From an uncultured Alphaproteobacteria bacterium (GTDB taxonomy: Bacteria > Pseudomonadota > Alphaproteobacteria > RF32 > CAG-239), in assembly GCA_934270475.1 (NCBI GenBank), contig CAKQPS010000011.1, positions 1 through 10,471 of the forward strand: a DNA stretch of 10,471 nucleotides. Reading direction: 5' to 3'. The notes below the pieces were generated by a model. The model was given only the letters and a program-made list of their open reading frames with translations. It had not been told where the DNA came from and searched no databases. Positions 1 through 5,955 of this stretch are shown here, in pieces. The position numbers were made by a program, and so were the translations under genes. Each line of letters begins with the position of its first letter. The first letter of the stretch is position 1.

Positions 1-209
1 GAGTCGACGAAACAAAGTGAAGTCAATCTCCCCCTCGCTACCATAACAGAAAAAGTCCTCTTTTGAGGGCTTTTTTTTGTTATAGGATAGCCGGAGATTT
101 GAACTCGGAAAGAGAGTTCGAGAGCAAACGAAAGGCAGACGTGAGCATGCCGGTGAGCGTAAAGCGAATGAGTGCCGCGTTGGCGTAACGAAGAGAGCCA
201 ATCTCCCAT
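1..209 (-). repeat. Left copy of a terminator-bearing intergenic repeat (window edge cuts it)
   Basis: Read on the minus strand this GC-richer stretch has the same order of landmarks as the repeat at 10287-10471: a TGCCTTTCG core (forward 131-139), an A/T-flanked terminator hairpin (43-83), and then the start of a further unit with ACTTCACTTTGTTTCGT (forward 7-23), which differs from 10304-10320 by one base. The two copies have diverged in most other positions but keep spacing and order. The left copy points left and the right copy points right. The similarity was found by eye. A recurring intergenic repeat is the best reading; the function is unknown. Confidence 0.6.
1..209 (-). CDS. Partial open reading frame inside the left repeat, doubtful gene
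   Basis: An ATG at 209-207 opens a minus-strand frame that stays open to the left edge (69 codons, no stop). It begins MGDWLSSLRQRG. It reads straight through the terminator hairpin, which supplies a TKKSPQKRTF stretch, and ends in LTSLCFVD. One frame of the right-hand repeat gives the matching peptides NKKSHPFRW and ITSPCFVH, so the frame is shared by two diverged copies. An AGGA lies 7 bp before the ATG, a weak ribosome site. No domain, signal peptide or known family is visible. A translated gene that contains a strong intrinsic terminator would be odd, so this may be only a side effect of the repeat's composition. Confidence 0.2.
   Translation of the reverse strand, partial: MGDWLSSLRQRGTHSLYAHRHAHVCLSFALELSFRVQISGYPITKKSPQKRTFSVMVARGRLTSLCFVD
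43..83. terminator. Two-way intrinsic terminator, copy 1
   Basis: Stem AAAAAGTCCTC (50-60), loop TTTT (61-64), stem GAGGGC (65-70), then eight T. The arms extend outward through ATAACA (43-48) and TGTTAT (78-83). On the plus strand the only irregular pair is a T-G wobble; on the minus strand the same position is a C-A mismatch. The hairpin is therefore better for transcripts arriving from the left. It is nearly the reverse complement of the hairpin at 895-924. Confidence 0.75.
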
Positions 210-247
210 CAAATTTTCCTATAAAATTTCATATCTAAATAGCATTC

Positions 248-276
248 TTGATTTTTCATCAAATAGCTACTAAAAT
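248..276 (+). promoter_or_regulatory. Promoter of the acetyltransferase gene
   Basis: TTGATT (248-253), a 17-bp spacer, then TAAAAT (271-276), a good sigma70-like pair. The start point would fall near 283, leaving a leader of about 18 bases that contains the ribosome site GGAGA (290-294), 6 bp before the ATG at 301. The -35 box lies in a small dyad, TTGAT/ATCAA. Confidence 0.6.
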
Positions 277-300
277 TTTGTAAATTAACGGAGAAAGCAA

Positions 301-912
301 ATGACAGAAAAAGAGAAAATGCTGAAAGGCGAACTTTATGATGCCAACAATGACAAAACCTTAATTGCGGAAAGAAACGCCTGCAAACAACTATGTTTTG
401 AATATAACACAGCTCCCTATAAAGATGATGAGCAAAGGACAAAAATCTTAGAAAAAATAATCAAAAAGATAGGCAAAAACTGCAAAATCGAACCTAATTT
501 TTATTGTGACTATGGCTATAATATCGAAATCGGAGATAATTTTTATATCAATCATAACAGTGTATTTTTAGATGAAGCCTTAATCAAATTCGGCAACAAT
601 GTATTTGTCGGTCCAAACTGCGGCTTTTATACCGCCAGCCACCCACTTGATGCCCAAAAGCGCAATCAAGGCTTGGAAACCGCAAACCTTATAAAGGTTG
701 GTGATAATGTATGGATTGGCGGCAATGTATGTGTTTTGGGCGGAGTAACAATAGGCAGTAATGTCGTTATCGGCGCCGGTTCTGTGGTGGTTAAAGATAT
801 TCCTAATAACTGCATTGCGGTTGGCAATCCTTGCCGTCCCATAAAAGAAATACCCCAATATTTTATGCAGCACTGCAAACCTTCTCACAGCCCTAAAAAA
901 AGCCCTCAATAG
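301..912 (+). CDS. Maltose/NodL-type sugar O-acetyltransferase
   Basis: This is a left-handed beta-helix acetyltransferase that would move an acetyl group from acetyl-CoA to a sugar hydroxyl in the cytoplasm. Residues 1-55 form the alpha-helical maltose-acetyltransferase N-terminal domain (EKEKMLKGELYDANN). From about 60 to 180 come hexapeptide repeats (IEIGDN, IKVGDNVWIGG, VTIGSNVVIGAGSVV). TASHPLD (111-117) carries the likely catalytic His114, as in Maa and NodL. At 203 residues it is a little longer than the usual 180-190; the extra is a tail ending KKSPQ, encoded by the left arm of the downstream terminator. It has its own promoter and a hairpin on each side, so it is probably monocistronic. 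The true acceptor sugar cannot be told from the sequence; family certain, substrate not. Confidence 0.9.
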   Translation: MTEKEKMLKGELYDANNDKTLIAERNACKQLCFEYNTAPYKDDEQRTKILEKIIKKIGKNCKIEPNFYCDYGYNIEIGDNFYINHNSVFLDEALIKFGNNVFVGPNCGFYTASHPLDAQKRNQGLETANLIKVGDNVWIGGNVCVLGGVTIGSNVVIGAGSVVVKDIPNNCIAVGNPCRPIKEIPQYFMQHCKPSHSPKKSPQ

Positions 913-924
913 AGGACTTTTTTG
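895..924. terminator. Two-way terminator between convergent genes, overlapping a stop codon
   Basis: Stem AAAAAAAGCCCTC (895-907), loop AATA (908-911), stem GAGGAC (912-917) and six T. On the minus strand all pairs form, with one G-T wobble, so it is the better terminator for the transporter operon, whose stop is at 940. On the plus strand one pair is a C-A mismatch. The acetyltransferase stop codon TAG (910-912) lies in the loop and first stem base, so the last codons of that gene are terminator sequence. Confidence 0.75.
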
Positions 925-939
925 TTATAGACAAAGCAA

Positions 940-2085
940 CTAATCTTTAACTTTACGGCTCATAAACAGCAGATACAGCGCACACAGCACCATTACTGCC
1001 ACCGCACCGTGCTGATTATTGGCAAAATCAGAAGCAACTCCCATCAGCAGCGGAAATACCGTTCCGCCGAAAATTCCCATAATCATCAAGCCGGAAACTT
1101 CGTTGCCGTGATGCGGCATAGTTTTCATTGCCTGTGAGAAAACCACCGGAAAAATATTGGCGTTGCCGTAACCAACGCAGGCGATGCAAATATATAAAAG
1201 TTCCTTGCTGTTAAATGCAAAAATTCCAATAAGAGCAAACAACATCAAAAGCACGCTGCCTAAAAAATATTTATGATTTGAATATTTTGCCAAAATATAA
1301 GCCCCGCTGAAACTACCGATAGTCCGGAAGAAAAAGTATATACTGGTGGCATAGCCTGCTTGTTCCAAAGTCCAGCCCAGCTTTTGCATAAGCAATTTAG
1401 GCGTGGTTACATTAGTGCCCACATCAAGCCCCACATGGCACATTACAGCCATAAAGCAAAGGAAAATCGTACCATTGCCCAAAAGCATAGCACATTCTTT
1501 GAAGCCGGAGCTTTTGCCCACTTCGGTTTCTTCTATTTTTTCGCGTGATAACAAAATAAACGCCAAAGCCGTTTCCGCTAAAAAGAATGGAAACAGAATC
1601 TGCCATTTACCGAAAGTAATTGCACCCCAGCCGGCTAAAATCGGCGCCACAAATGAGGCTGTAGCTTTAATAAACTGTCCAAAAGTAAGAGCGCTTGACA
1701 TTTTATCTTTTGCCACAATGTTTGAAACCAACGGATTCAATGAAACCTGCATAATGGTATTACTTATTCCCAAAAGTGAAAACGAAACCATAATTATAAG
1801 CATGCTATAATCAAACATCGGCAAAACCAAACCCAGCATAGAAATTGCCAAACTGAGCAGCACAGTTTTACGGCGTCCGATTTTGTTCATCAGCAAACCG
1901 GTCGGTACGGAAAAAATTAAAAACCAAAAAAATGTCATAGAGGTAAAAAGGTTTGCCATCGTGTCAGAAAGCTCAAAATCTGCTTTTACATAGTTGGTGG
2001 CAATACCGACAAAGTCCACGGCGCCCATGGCGAAAAAGGCGAACATAATCGGTATCAATTTTTTTAACAATTCCTTTTTAGTCAT
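940..2085 (-). CDS. MFS sugar transporter, FucP (FHS)-like
   Basis: This 381-residue inner-membrane permease has about 12 hydrophobic segments and probably works as a sugar:proton symporter. It shows the MFS loop motif in GLLMNKIGRRKTV (63-75). It also shows two stretches typical of the fucose/glucose/galactose branch: SLNPLVSNI (115-123), and GNANIFPVVFSQAM with SGLMIMGIFGGTVFPLLMG (307-349). The ATG at 2085 follows AGGAG closely. It lies 22 bp after the fructokinase gene on the same strand, so the two are almost certainly cotranscribed, and the operon ends at the hairpin at 895-924. The pairing suggests import of fructose or a related hexose that the kinase then phosphorylates. Bacteroides sucrose/fructan loci carry a similar kinase and permease pair, from memory. 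The family is firm; the substrate is inferred from the neighbour. Confidence 0.88.
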   Translation of the reverse strand: MTKKELLKKLIPIMFAFFAMGAVDFVGIATNYVKADFELSDTMANLFTSMTFFWFLIFSVPTGLLMNKIGRRKTVLLSLAISMLGLVLPMFDYSMLIIMVSFSLLGISNTIMQVSLNPLVSNIVAKDKMSSALTFGQFIKATASFVAPILAGWGAITFGKWQILFPFFLAETALAFILLSREKIEETEVGKSSGFKECAMLLGNGTIFLCFMAVMCHVGLDVGTNVTTPKLLMQKLGWTLEQAGYATSIYFFFRTIGSFSGAYILAKYSNHKYFLGSVLLMLFALIGIFAFNSKELLYICIACVGYGNANIFPVVFSQAMKTMPHHGNEVSGLMIMGIFGGTVFPLLMGVASDFANNQHGAVAVMVLCALYLLFMSRKVKD

Positions 2086-2107
2086 AGCTTTTCTCCTTTT
2101 TTAGAGG

Positions 2108-2965
2108 TTATTCATATTTTGGCCAAGCACCACTCTTGGTGCAGACAAAAGCCGCGGTCGCCACCGCTTGTTTATGGGCATCACGCATAGATTTTCCACT
2201 CAAAAGCCCCATAATAAAGCCAGCCGAGAAAGAATCCCCTGCTCCGACTGTGTCGGCAACTTTTACTTTTGGAGTATCCAAATATGATTTTTCACCGTCA
2301 GCCGAATAAACAATGCTATATTTTTCTCCGGCGGTAAAAATTAAATAGCGCAAATCATATTTTTTGATAAACCAATGACAAACCTCTTCATCAGACAAAT
2401 TCAGTCCGAACAATGCCTGCACTTTCACCATTTCTTCATCATTGATTTTAAAGACATTGGCTTCCTTCAAAAGCTCGTCAATCAGCTCTTTAGAAAAATA
2501 ATTGCTGCGCAAGTTAACGTCAAACAGCTTAAATGCTTTTTGCGGCGCATGTTTCAAAAGAGTTAGAACCGAAGCCTTGGTTTGCGGAGAACGCAGCGCC
2601 AAAGTGCCGAAACATAAAGCGTCCGCCTTTTCTATAACAGAAATTTCTTGCGGTGTGACTTTCAAATGATCCCAAGCAACGCCTTCAACAATCGTATACG
2701 CCGGAATGCCGTTATTAAGCACCACTTCAACCACGCTGGTAGGATAATCGTTGCGCTCTAAAATATGATGGATATGGCTTTTTTCCAGTTCCTGGATTAT
2801 TTCATCTCCCAATGCGTCTTTACCGACGGCGCTGACTGCGTATCCGTCCGCTCCAAGCTGGGTGGCATTATACACAAAGTTAATCGGCGCTCCGCCGGCA
2901 CGCTTGCCTTCCGGCAGCATATCCCACAAAAGTTCGCCGATTCCAACAACAACAGGTTTGGTCAT
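2108..2965 (-). CDS. PfkB-family carbohydrate kinase, probable fructokinase
   Basis: This ribokinase-fold kinase of 285 residues would phosphorylate a hexose, most likely fructose to fructose 6-phosphate, using ATP in the cytoplasm. The N-terminal substrate region reads GELLWDMLPEG...AGGAPINF (10-30), which is typical of fructokinases. FDVNLRS (148-154) and KINDEE (173-178) are the conserved middle motifs. DTVGAGDSFSAGF (238-250) is the PfkB signature, with Asp244 as catalytic base. The length fits the family. The ATG at 2965 follows AAAGGAGG at good spacing. It is the first gene of the kinase-transporter operon. The upstream spacer (2966-3025) is AT-rich and no -35/-10 pair in it is convincing; TTTACC with TAGAAC (3018-2991, minus strand) is the best I see. 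Other PfkB substrates such as 2-keto-3-deoxygluconate are possible but fit the N-terminal motif less well. Confidence 0.88.
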   Translation of the reverse strand: MTKPVVVGIGELLWDMLPEGKRAGGAPINFVYNATQLGADGYAVSAVGKDALGDEIIQELEKSHIHHILERNDYPTSVVEVVLNNGIPAYTIVEGVAWDHLKVTPQEISVIEKADALCFGTLALRSPQTKASVLTLLKHAPQKAFKLFDVNLRSNYFSKELIDELLKEANVFKINDEEMVKVQALFGLNLSDEEVCHWFIKKYDLRYLIFTAGEKYSIVYSADGEKSYLDTPKVKVADTVGAGDSFSAGFIMGLLSGKSMRDAHKQAVATAAFVCTKSGAWPKYE

Positions 2966-3025
2966 TTTAGCCTCCTTTGTAAATAATATAGTTCTAGATT
3001 AGCATATTTTAAGGTAAAAATCCAA

Positions 3026-3050
3026 CAAAAAAGGCGGTATAAAACCACCT
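3026..3050 (-). terminator. Terminator after the histidine phosphatase gene
   Basis: On the minus strand AGGTGGT (3050-3044) pairs with ACCGCCT (3038-3032) around a TTTAT loop, with one G-T wobble, followed by a run of T. It begins 6 bp past the stop codon at 3057 and separates the phosphatase operon from the fructokinase operon. Confidence 0.75.
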
Positions 3051-3056
3051 AAATAC

Positions 3057-3635
3057 TCAAAACAAATCTCCGTCCATCTGCCATTTTCCATCATTATATA
3101 TTAAATGAAAAACCGCACAATTTTCTATTTTAGCAAAATCATAATGCAGATAGTTCAAAAGACTGCCCATTGTGCCGCCGTGAATCGCAACGCCGCAAAC
3201 AGTGCACGGCTCCTGCAGCAGCTTTTCTATTTGCCGCCACACCCGTTCTAATGCTGCTTTTTTGCTTTCGCCGTTCGGATAGGCAATATTCCACACTTCG
3301 GGATTGCCCCAATTCTGATAAACTTCCGGATATATTACCGCCAGTTCCGATTGCAGCATTCCTTCGGCATCTCCATAAAAACATTCGCGCAAATCATCCT
3401 TAATAACAACCGGACAGGCACAAAAATCGGCAGCTGTTTGAGCGGTTTGCAAGGCGCGTTTAAGCGGGCTGCTGAAAATTGTTTCTAAATGATATGGCTT
3501 CAGCTTAGCTGCCAAAACCAAAGCCTGCGCCTTGCCTTTGGCAGTCAATTCCATATCAATGCCTGAACCTTGCTGGCGATGCTGAACATTAAATTCAGTT
3601 TCGCCGTGGCGGAAAATATAAAAGTCTTTGCGCAT
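3057..3635 (-). CDS. Histidine phosphatase family protein (phosphoglycerate mutase-like)
   Basis: This 192-residue enzyme of the RHG superfamily would remove phosphate through a phosphohistidine intermediate in the cytoplasm. All core residues are present: FRHGETEFN (8-16) with Arg9 and the nucleophile His10, Arg60 in FSSPLKRALQTA (54-65), Glu84 in LREC (82-85), and His152 in IHGGTMG (151-157). The layout resembles CobC/GpmB-type small-molecule phosphatases more than glycolytic dPGM, but the substrate cannot be named. The start at 3635 is 3 bp after the stop of the membrane protein gene upstream. No good ribosome site precedes it, so translation is probably coupled to that gene. A hairpin ends the operon at 3026-3050. 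Confidence 0.87.
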   Translation of the reverse strand: MRKDFYIFRHGETEFNVQHRQQGSGIDMELTAKGKAQALVLAAKLKPYHLETIFSSPLKRALQTAQTAADFCACPVVIKDDLRECFYGDAEGMLQSELAVIYPEVYQNWGNPEVWNIAYPNGESKKAALERVWRQIEKLLQEPCTVCGVAIHGGTMGSLLNYLHYDFAKIENCAVFHLIYNDGKWQMDGDLF

Positions 3636-3638
3636 TGC

Positions 3639-4118
3639 TTATAAAGCTTTCAAGCCGACTTTACTTGCCACGATTCGAAATACTTTTTCTTCATCTTCCG
3701 GTGTTAAAAGTCCGTAAAGAGGCAGACAAAAAGCTGTAAAATCACCATTATGTTTTTGTAAAAAGCTATATTTATAATCAATACCTTTCTTTGGCAGCAA
3801 CACAATAACGCGGCGTTCTTTACCGCAGCATTTCACCATACGCTCTTCGCCGGTTTCAATATCTTTCCATGCAATCGGATTGCTGTGATCAATCTTAATA
3901 GTATCATCAGTAATTACAGCCATAACCTGCTTAGTACCGTATTTATAAATCCAAATTAAAAGAGAAAAGAGCAACACCACGAACAAAAGCTGGAATTCCC
4001 ACCAAAAAGCATAGGATAAACTGCAAAACAGGCAGGAACAAAGCAGCGCCAACGCTAAAACATTCAACACCAACCAAACATAGTTCTTTTTAAAGTGATA
4101 ATAAATAATCCCGTTCAT
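3639..4118 (-). CDS. Two-TM protein with C-terminal PH-like domain (STM3941-like)
   Basis: This is a small membrane protein of 159 residues. Two hydrophobic helices (about 13-37 and 41-59, rich in Leu, Phe and Cys) form a hairpin. They are followed by a soluble domain of about 100 residues with the pattern ITDDTIKID...IAWKDIETGEER (69-93) and a C-terminal EDEEKVFRIVASKVG helix (141-155). Two TMs, a 'D-D-x-I' strand and a 'W-x-D-I' strand are what I recall of the STM3941 family of bacterial PH-like proteins, whose role is not established. AGGAG stands just before the ATG at 4118. It is the first gene of an operon with the histidine phosphatase. The family call is by recollection only, with no catalytic residues to check. 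Confidence 0.68.
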   Translation of the reverse strand: MNGIIYYHFKKNYVWLVLNVLALALLCSCLFCSLSYAFWWEFQLLFVVLLFSLLIWIYKYGTKQVMAVITDDTIKIDHSNPIAWKDIETGEERMVKCCGKERRVIVLLPKKGIDYKYSFLQKHNGDFTAFCLPLYGLLTPEDEEKVFRIVASKVGLKAL

Positions 4119-4154
4119 AATTTTCTCCTAAATTTATAGTACGATATAGATAAA

Positions 4155-4182
4155 ATTATATACATTTTATAAAAAAGGTAAA
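4155..4182 (-). promoter_or_regulatory. Promoter of the membrane protein-phosphatase operon
   Basis: On the minus strand TTTACC (4182-4177), a 16-bp spacer and a consensus TATAAT (4160-4155). The predicted start near 4148 leaves about 30 bases before the ATG at 4118. It is back to back with the pilin promoter at 4233-4261. Confidence 0.5.
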
Positions 4183-4232
4183 GCAGAAAATAAGCATAGG
4201 GGTAGCTAAAAACATGCAATAAATAACAATTC

Positions 4233-4261
4233 TTGACGCCGGTATATATTCATGTTAAAAA
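4233..4261 (+). promoter_or_regulatory. Putative promoter of the pilin-like gene
   Basis: TTGACG (4233-4238) is a strong -35 box. At 17 bp spacing the -10 is only TAAAAA (4256-4261). A better TATATT at 4245-4250 is far too close. A promoter here is likely because a strong ribosome site follows, but the -10 is weak. Confidence 0.35.
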
Positions 4262-4282
4262 ATAAGAAAATTGGAGGATATT

Positions 4283-5053
4283 ATGAACTGTAAATTATTA
4301 CATCAAGAATCTAAAAATAAAATTTCCCTATTCACAAAGGGAGGAAACGTCGCGCATCAATACGCCACAAAACTTATTGAACGTGGTGAACAAAATAGTA
4401 CACTAGCGAAAAAATTACCAGCAGATGGCGTGCAGTGCGGTCGTTCAATGATTGAAATGCTGGGCGTTTTGGCTATAATTGGCGTGCTTAGCGTCGGCGG
4501 TATCGCCGGTTTTTCTAAAATGCTGGCACGGCAAAAAATTATGCAAACGCAGGAACAAATTGACGCTATTGCGGCAAAGCTTTCAGCTGCCGGTTCAGAG
4601 ATTTCGTCATATAACGGATTAAACAATAAAACAGCCATAAAGTTCCAAGCTATTCCTTCCGAAGCTATTGTTGATGCTGCCGAAGGAAAGCTGCAAAACC
4701 CTTACGGAGGCGAAATTCTAATTGTGCCTTGCGCCGAAGATTCAGCCTATGCCGTTGTTTACAACAAAATACCAAAAGACGCTTGCGTTAGTTTAGCAAC
4801 TTTAAGCTGGGGTGGTAAAAATTCATCTTTCCAACGCATATTTATTTTAAGACCAAGCGCAACTAATCCTCTCACAGAGGAAACACTGCTCTATGTAGCT
4901 GCAAATAATATGTCCACTAAAGAAAAAATCGAAGAAAGTTATAAAAACTATACCTATAAAGATGTTGATGATAAACCACTGTCTCCAACGGAAGCAACAG
5001 TTCCTTGCCAATGTGCGCATCAAGATTGTGCAATCGGATTAGTTTTTAACTAA
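4283..5053 (+). CDS. Type IV pilin-like (prepilin) protein with long leader
   Basis: This 256-residue protein would be cut by a prepilin peptidase and assembled into, or help build, a type IV pilus or type II secretion pseudopilus. The cleavage site is CG|RSMIEMLGVLAIIGVL (cut after Gly53). Glu58 is the conserved +5 glutamate, and residues 59-77 form the hydrophobic spine. A helix rich in Gln and Ala follows (about 80-105), then a globular domain with five cysteines (150, 168, 242, 244, 249) that may form disulfides. The ATG at 4283 is chosen because GGAGG (4273-4277) lies 5 bp upstream; an in-frame TTG at 4271 overlaps that site and is unlikely. The 53-residue leader is odd, since type IVa leaders are usually under about 10 residues and even type IVb leaders under 30. 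The GRSMIEMLGVLAIIGVL form recalls many paralogous pilin-like proteins in gut alphaproteobacterial MAGs. No other pilus gene is nearby. Confidence 0.8.
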   Translation: MNCKLLHQESKNKISLFTKGGNVAHQYATKLIERGEQNSTLAKKLPADGVQCGRSMIEMLGVLAIIGVLSVGGIAGFSKMLARQKIMQTQEQIDAIAAKLSAAGSEISSYNGLNNKTAIKFQAIPSEAIVDAAEGKLQNPYGGEILIVPCAEDSAYAVVYNKIPKDACVSLATLSWGGKNSSFQRIFILRPSATNPLTEETLLYVAANNMSTKEKIEESYKNYTYKDVDDKPLSPTEATVPCQCAHQDCAIGLVFN

Positions 5054-5058
5054 CTTTG

Positions 5059-5090
5059 AAAATAGCTGAGGAAACTCAGCTATTTTTCTT
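5059..5090. terminator. Perfect two-way terminator between convergent genes
   Basis: A 12-bp perfect stem, AAAATAGCTGAG (5059-5070) with CTCAGCTATTTT (5075-5086), closes on a GAAA tetraloop and is followed by T on the plus strand. It serves the pilin-like gene, whose stop is at 5053. On the minus strand it overlaps the last codon and stop of the lipoprotein gene (TAG at 5082-5080). Confidence 0.85.
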
Positions 5091-5829
5091 GCCATATCAA
5101 AGGAAAAATCTCTTGCCAGCCGGAATTGTGCGCAGCATGTGGCACAATAGTTACCAATTTGTCATTTTCTACAAAGTTTTTTACCAATTCCGGCGGAACA
5201 ACCTCATCATCTGCCCCCGCATAATGATGCTGCGGAATTTGCAAGAACTGCCGGCGGTAATTTTCTAAGTTCATAGATTCGCTAAGCGGCATAACCTGAT
5301 GATACTCTGTCCAGCGCGCATGGTCTAAATTACCGCCGATTGTAATAATTTTTTTCACATTAAGCCCTTGTTTTGCAGCGGCAATCAGTCCGGCAACCTG
5401 CGCTCCACCGGAAAAACCTATCAAAATCACCGGTTTTTCTCCGGCTATCTGCTGCACAGCCTCAAATTCGGAGTTTATAACCTCGGGAGCAAAACGCGCT
5501 GTACTCCAATGACGCTGAGCACATATCCGACCAGCAATATATTGACACGGACGAGCCAAATATATCACATTGGGATTTGGATCGCCGAAAGCCAGCTCGC
5601 GAACCAACGTGCCGTGAGGCGTCGGGTCAGACGACGGATAGCCATGACCATTAAAGGCGTAGCCGTCTCCTTCAATATATATTTTATAAGGCACCTGCGG
5701 ATTGCTGATTTTTTGCCAGCTTGCCACATCAAAATTGCGGGTTTCCACAATTTTATAAACAAAATCGGGCGGAACTTCCACCGTTCGGCAGCCACCAAGC
5801 AACAACAATATAACTAATAACTTCTTCAT
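5080..5829 (-). CDS. Lipoprotein alpha/beta hydrolase
   Basis: This 249-residue protein is predicted to be lipid-anchored. The signal peptide MKKLLVILLLLGGC ends in a lipobox with Cys14. The remainder has an alpha/beta-hydrolase fold: the nucleophile elbow GFSGG (138-142, Ser140) in the setting VILIGFSGGAQVAG, an acid at GADDEVVPPE (Asp207 or Asp208), and the base in PHAAHNSGW (His231 or His234). IYIEGDGY (51-58) may form the oxyanion strand. It probably acts on an ester or related bond at the envelope; the substrate is unknown. The start is fixed by the signal peptide, yet no ribosome site is close: the nearest GGAG is 13 bp away, and a good -10 box lies only 7 bp before the ATG (see the promoter entry). 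It is convergent with the pilin-like gene and divergent from the ASCH gene. Confidence 0.85.
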   Translation of the reverse strand: MKKLLVILLLLGGCRTVEVPPDFVYKIVETRNFDVASWQKISNPQVPYKIYIEGDGYAFNGHGYPSSDPTPHGTLVRELAFGDPNPNVIYLARPCQYIAGRICAQRHWSTARFAPEVINSEFEAVQQIAGEKPVILIGFSGGAQVAGLIAAAKQGLNVKKIITIGGNLDHARWTEYHQVMPLSESMNLENYRRQFLQIPQHHYAGADDEVVPPELVKNFVENDKLVTIVPHAAHNSGWQEIFPLIWQEK

Positions 5830-5836
5830 ATTTTTT

Positions 5837-5865
5837 AGTATACTCCGCCTCTGCTAAAAAGCCAA
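5837..5865 (-). promoter_or_regulatory. Promoter of the lipoprotein hydrolase, possibly leaderless
   Basis: On the minus strand TTGGCT (5865-5860), a 17-bp spacer and TATACT (5842-5837). A start 7 bases beyond the -10 would be 5830, one base before the ATG at 5829. The mRNA would then have almost no 5' leader, which agrees with the missing ribosome site. Confidence 0.45.
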
Positions 5866-5900
5866 GCAAAAGTATCCGACAGAAAAATATGACAAAAAAC

Positions 5901-5929
5901 TTGCTTTTAAATAAAAATCCCCCTATTAT
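5901..5929 (+). promoter_or_regulatory. Promoter of the ASCH-domain gene
   Basis: TTGCTT (5901-5906), a 17-bp spacer and TATTAT (5924-5929). The predicted start near 5936 is followed by AAGAAGGGA (5941-5949) and the ATG at 5956. The divergent lipoprotein promoter lies 36 bp to the left. Confidence 0.55.
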
Positions 5930-5955
5930 TACTTTTGAATAAGAAGGGATTGAAT

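Noticed and set aside
84..120. Minus-strand GAGTTCAAATCTC resembling a tRNA T-arm.
   Set aside because: No acceptor, D-arm or anticodon stem can be built around it, and the T-stem itself has a mismatch. It is part of the repeat element.
1403..1810. Plus-strand open frame of 135 codons opposite the transporter gene.
   Set aside because: It is antisense to a well-supported MFS gene and its product has no domain or ribosome site.
4271..4282. TTG at 4271 as the pilin-like start.
   Set aside because: It overlaps the GGAGG ribosome site that serves the ATG at 4283.
4339..4360. GGGAGG inside the pilin-like gene as an internal ribosome site for a shorter protein.
   Set aside because: No ATG, GTG or TTG in the pilin frame follows at usable distance.
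5368..5817. Plus-strand open frame of 149 codons opposite the lipoprotein hydrolase.
   Set aside because: It is a shadow of a gene with a clear signal peptide and catalytic motifs; the peptide looks like random translation.
5935..5955. TTG at 5935 as the ASCH gene start.
   Set aside because: It lies at the predicted transcription start and upstream of the AAGAAGGGA ribosome site, which fits the ATG at 5956.
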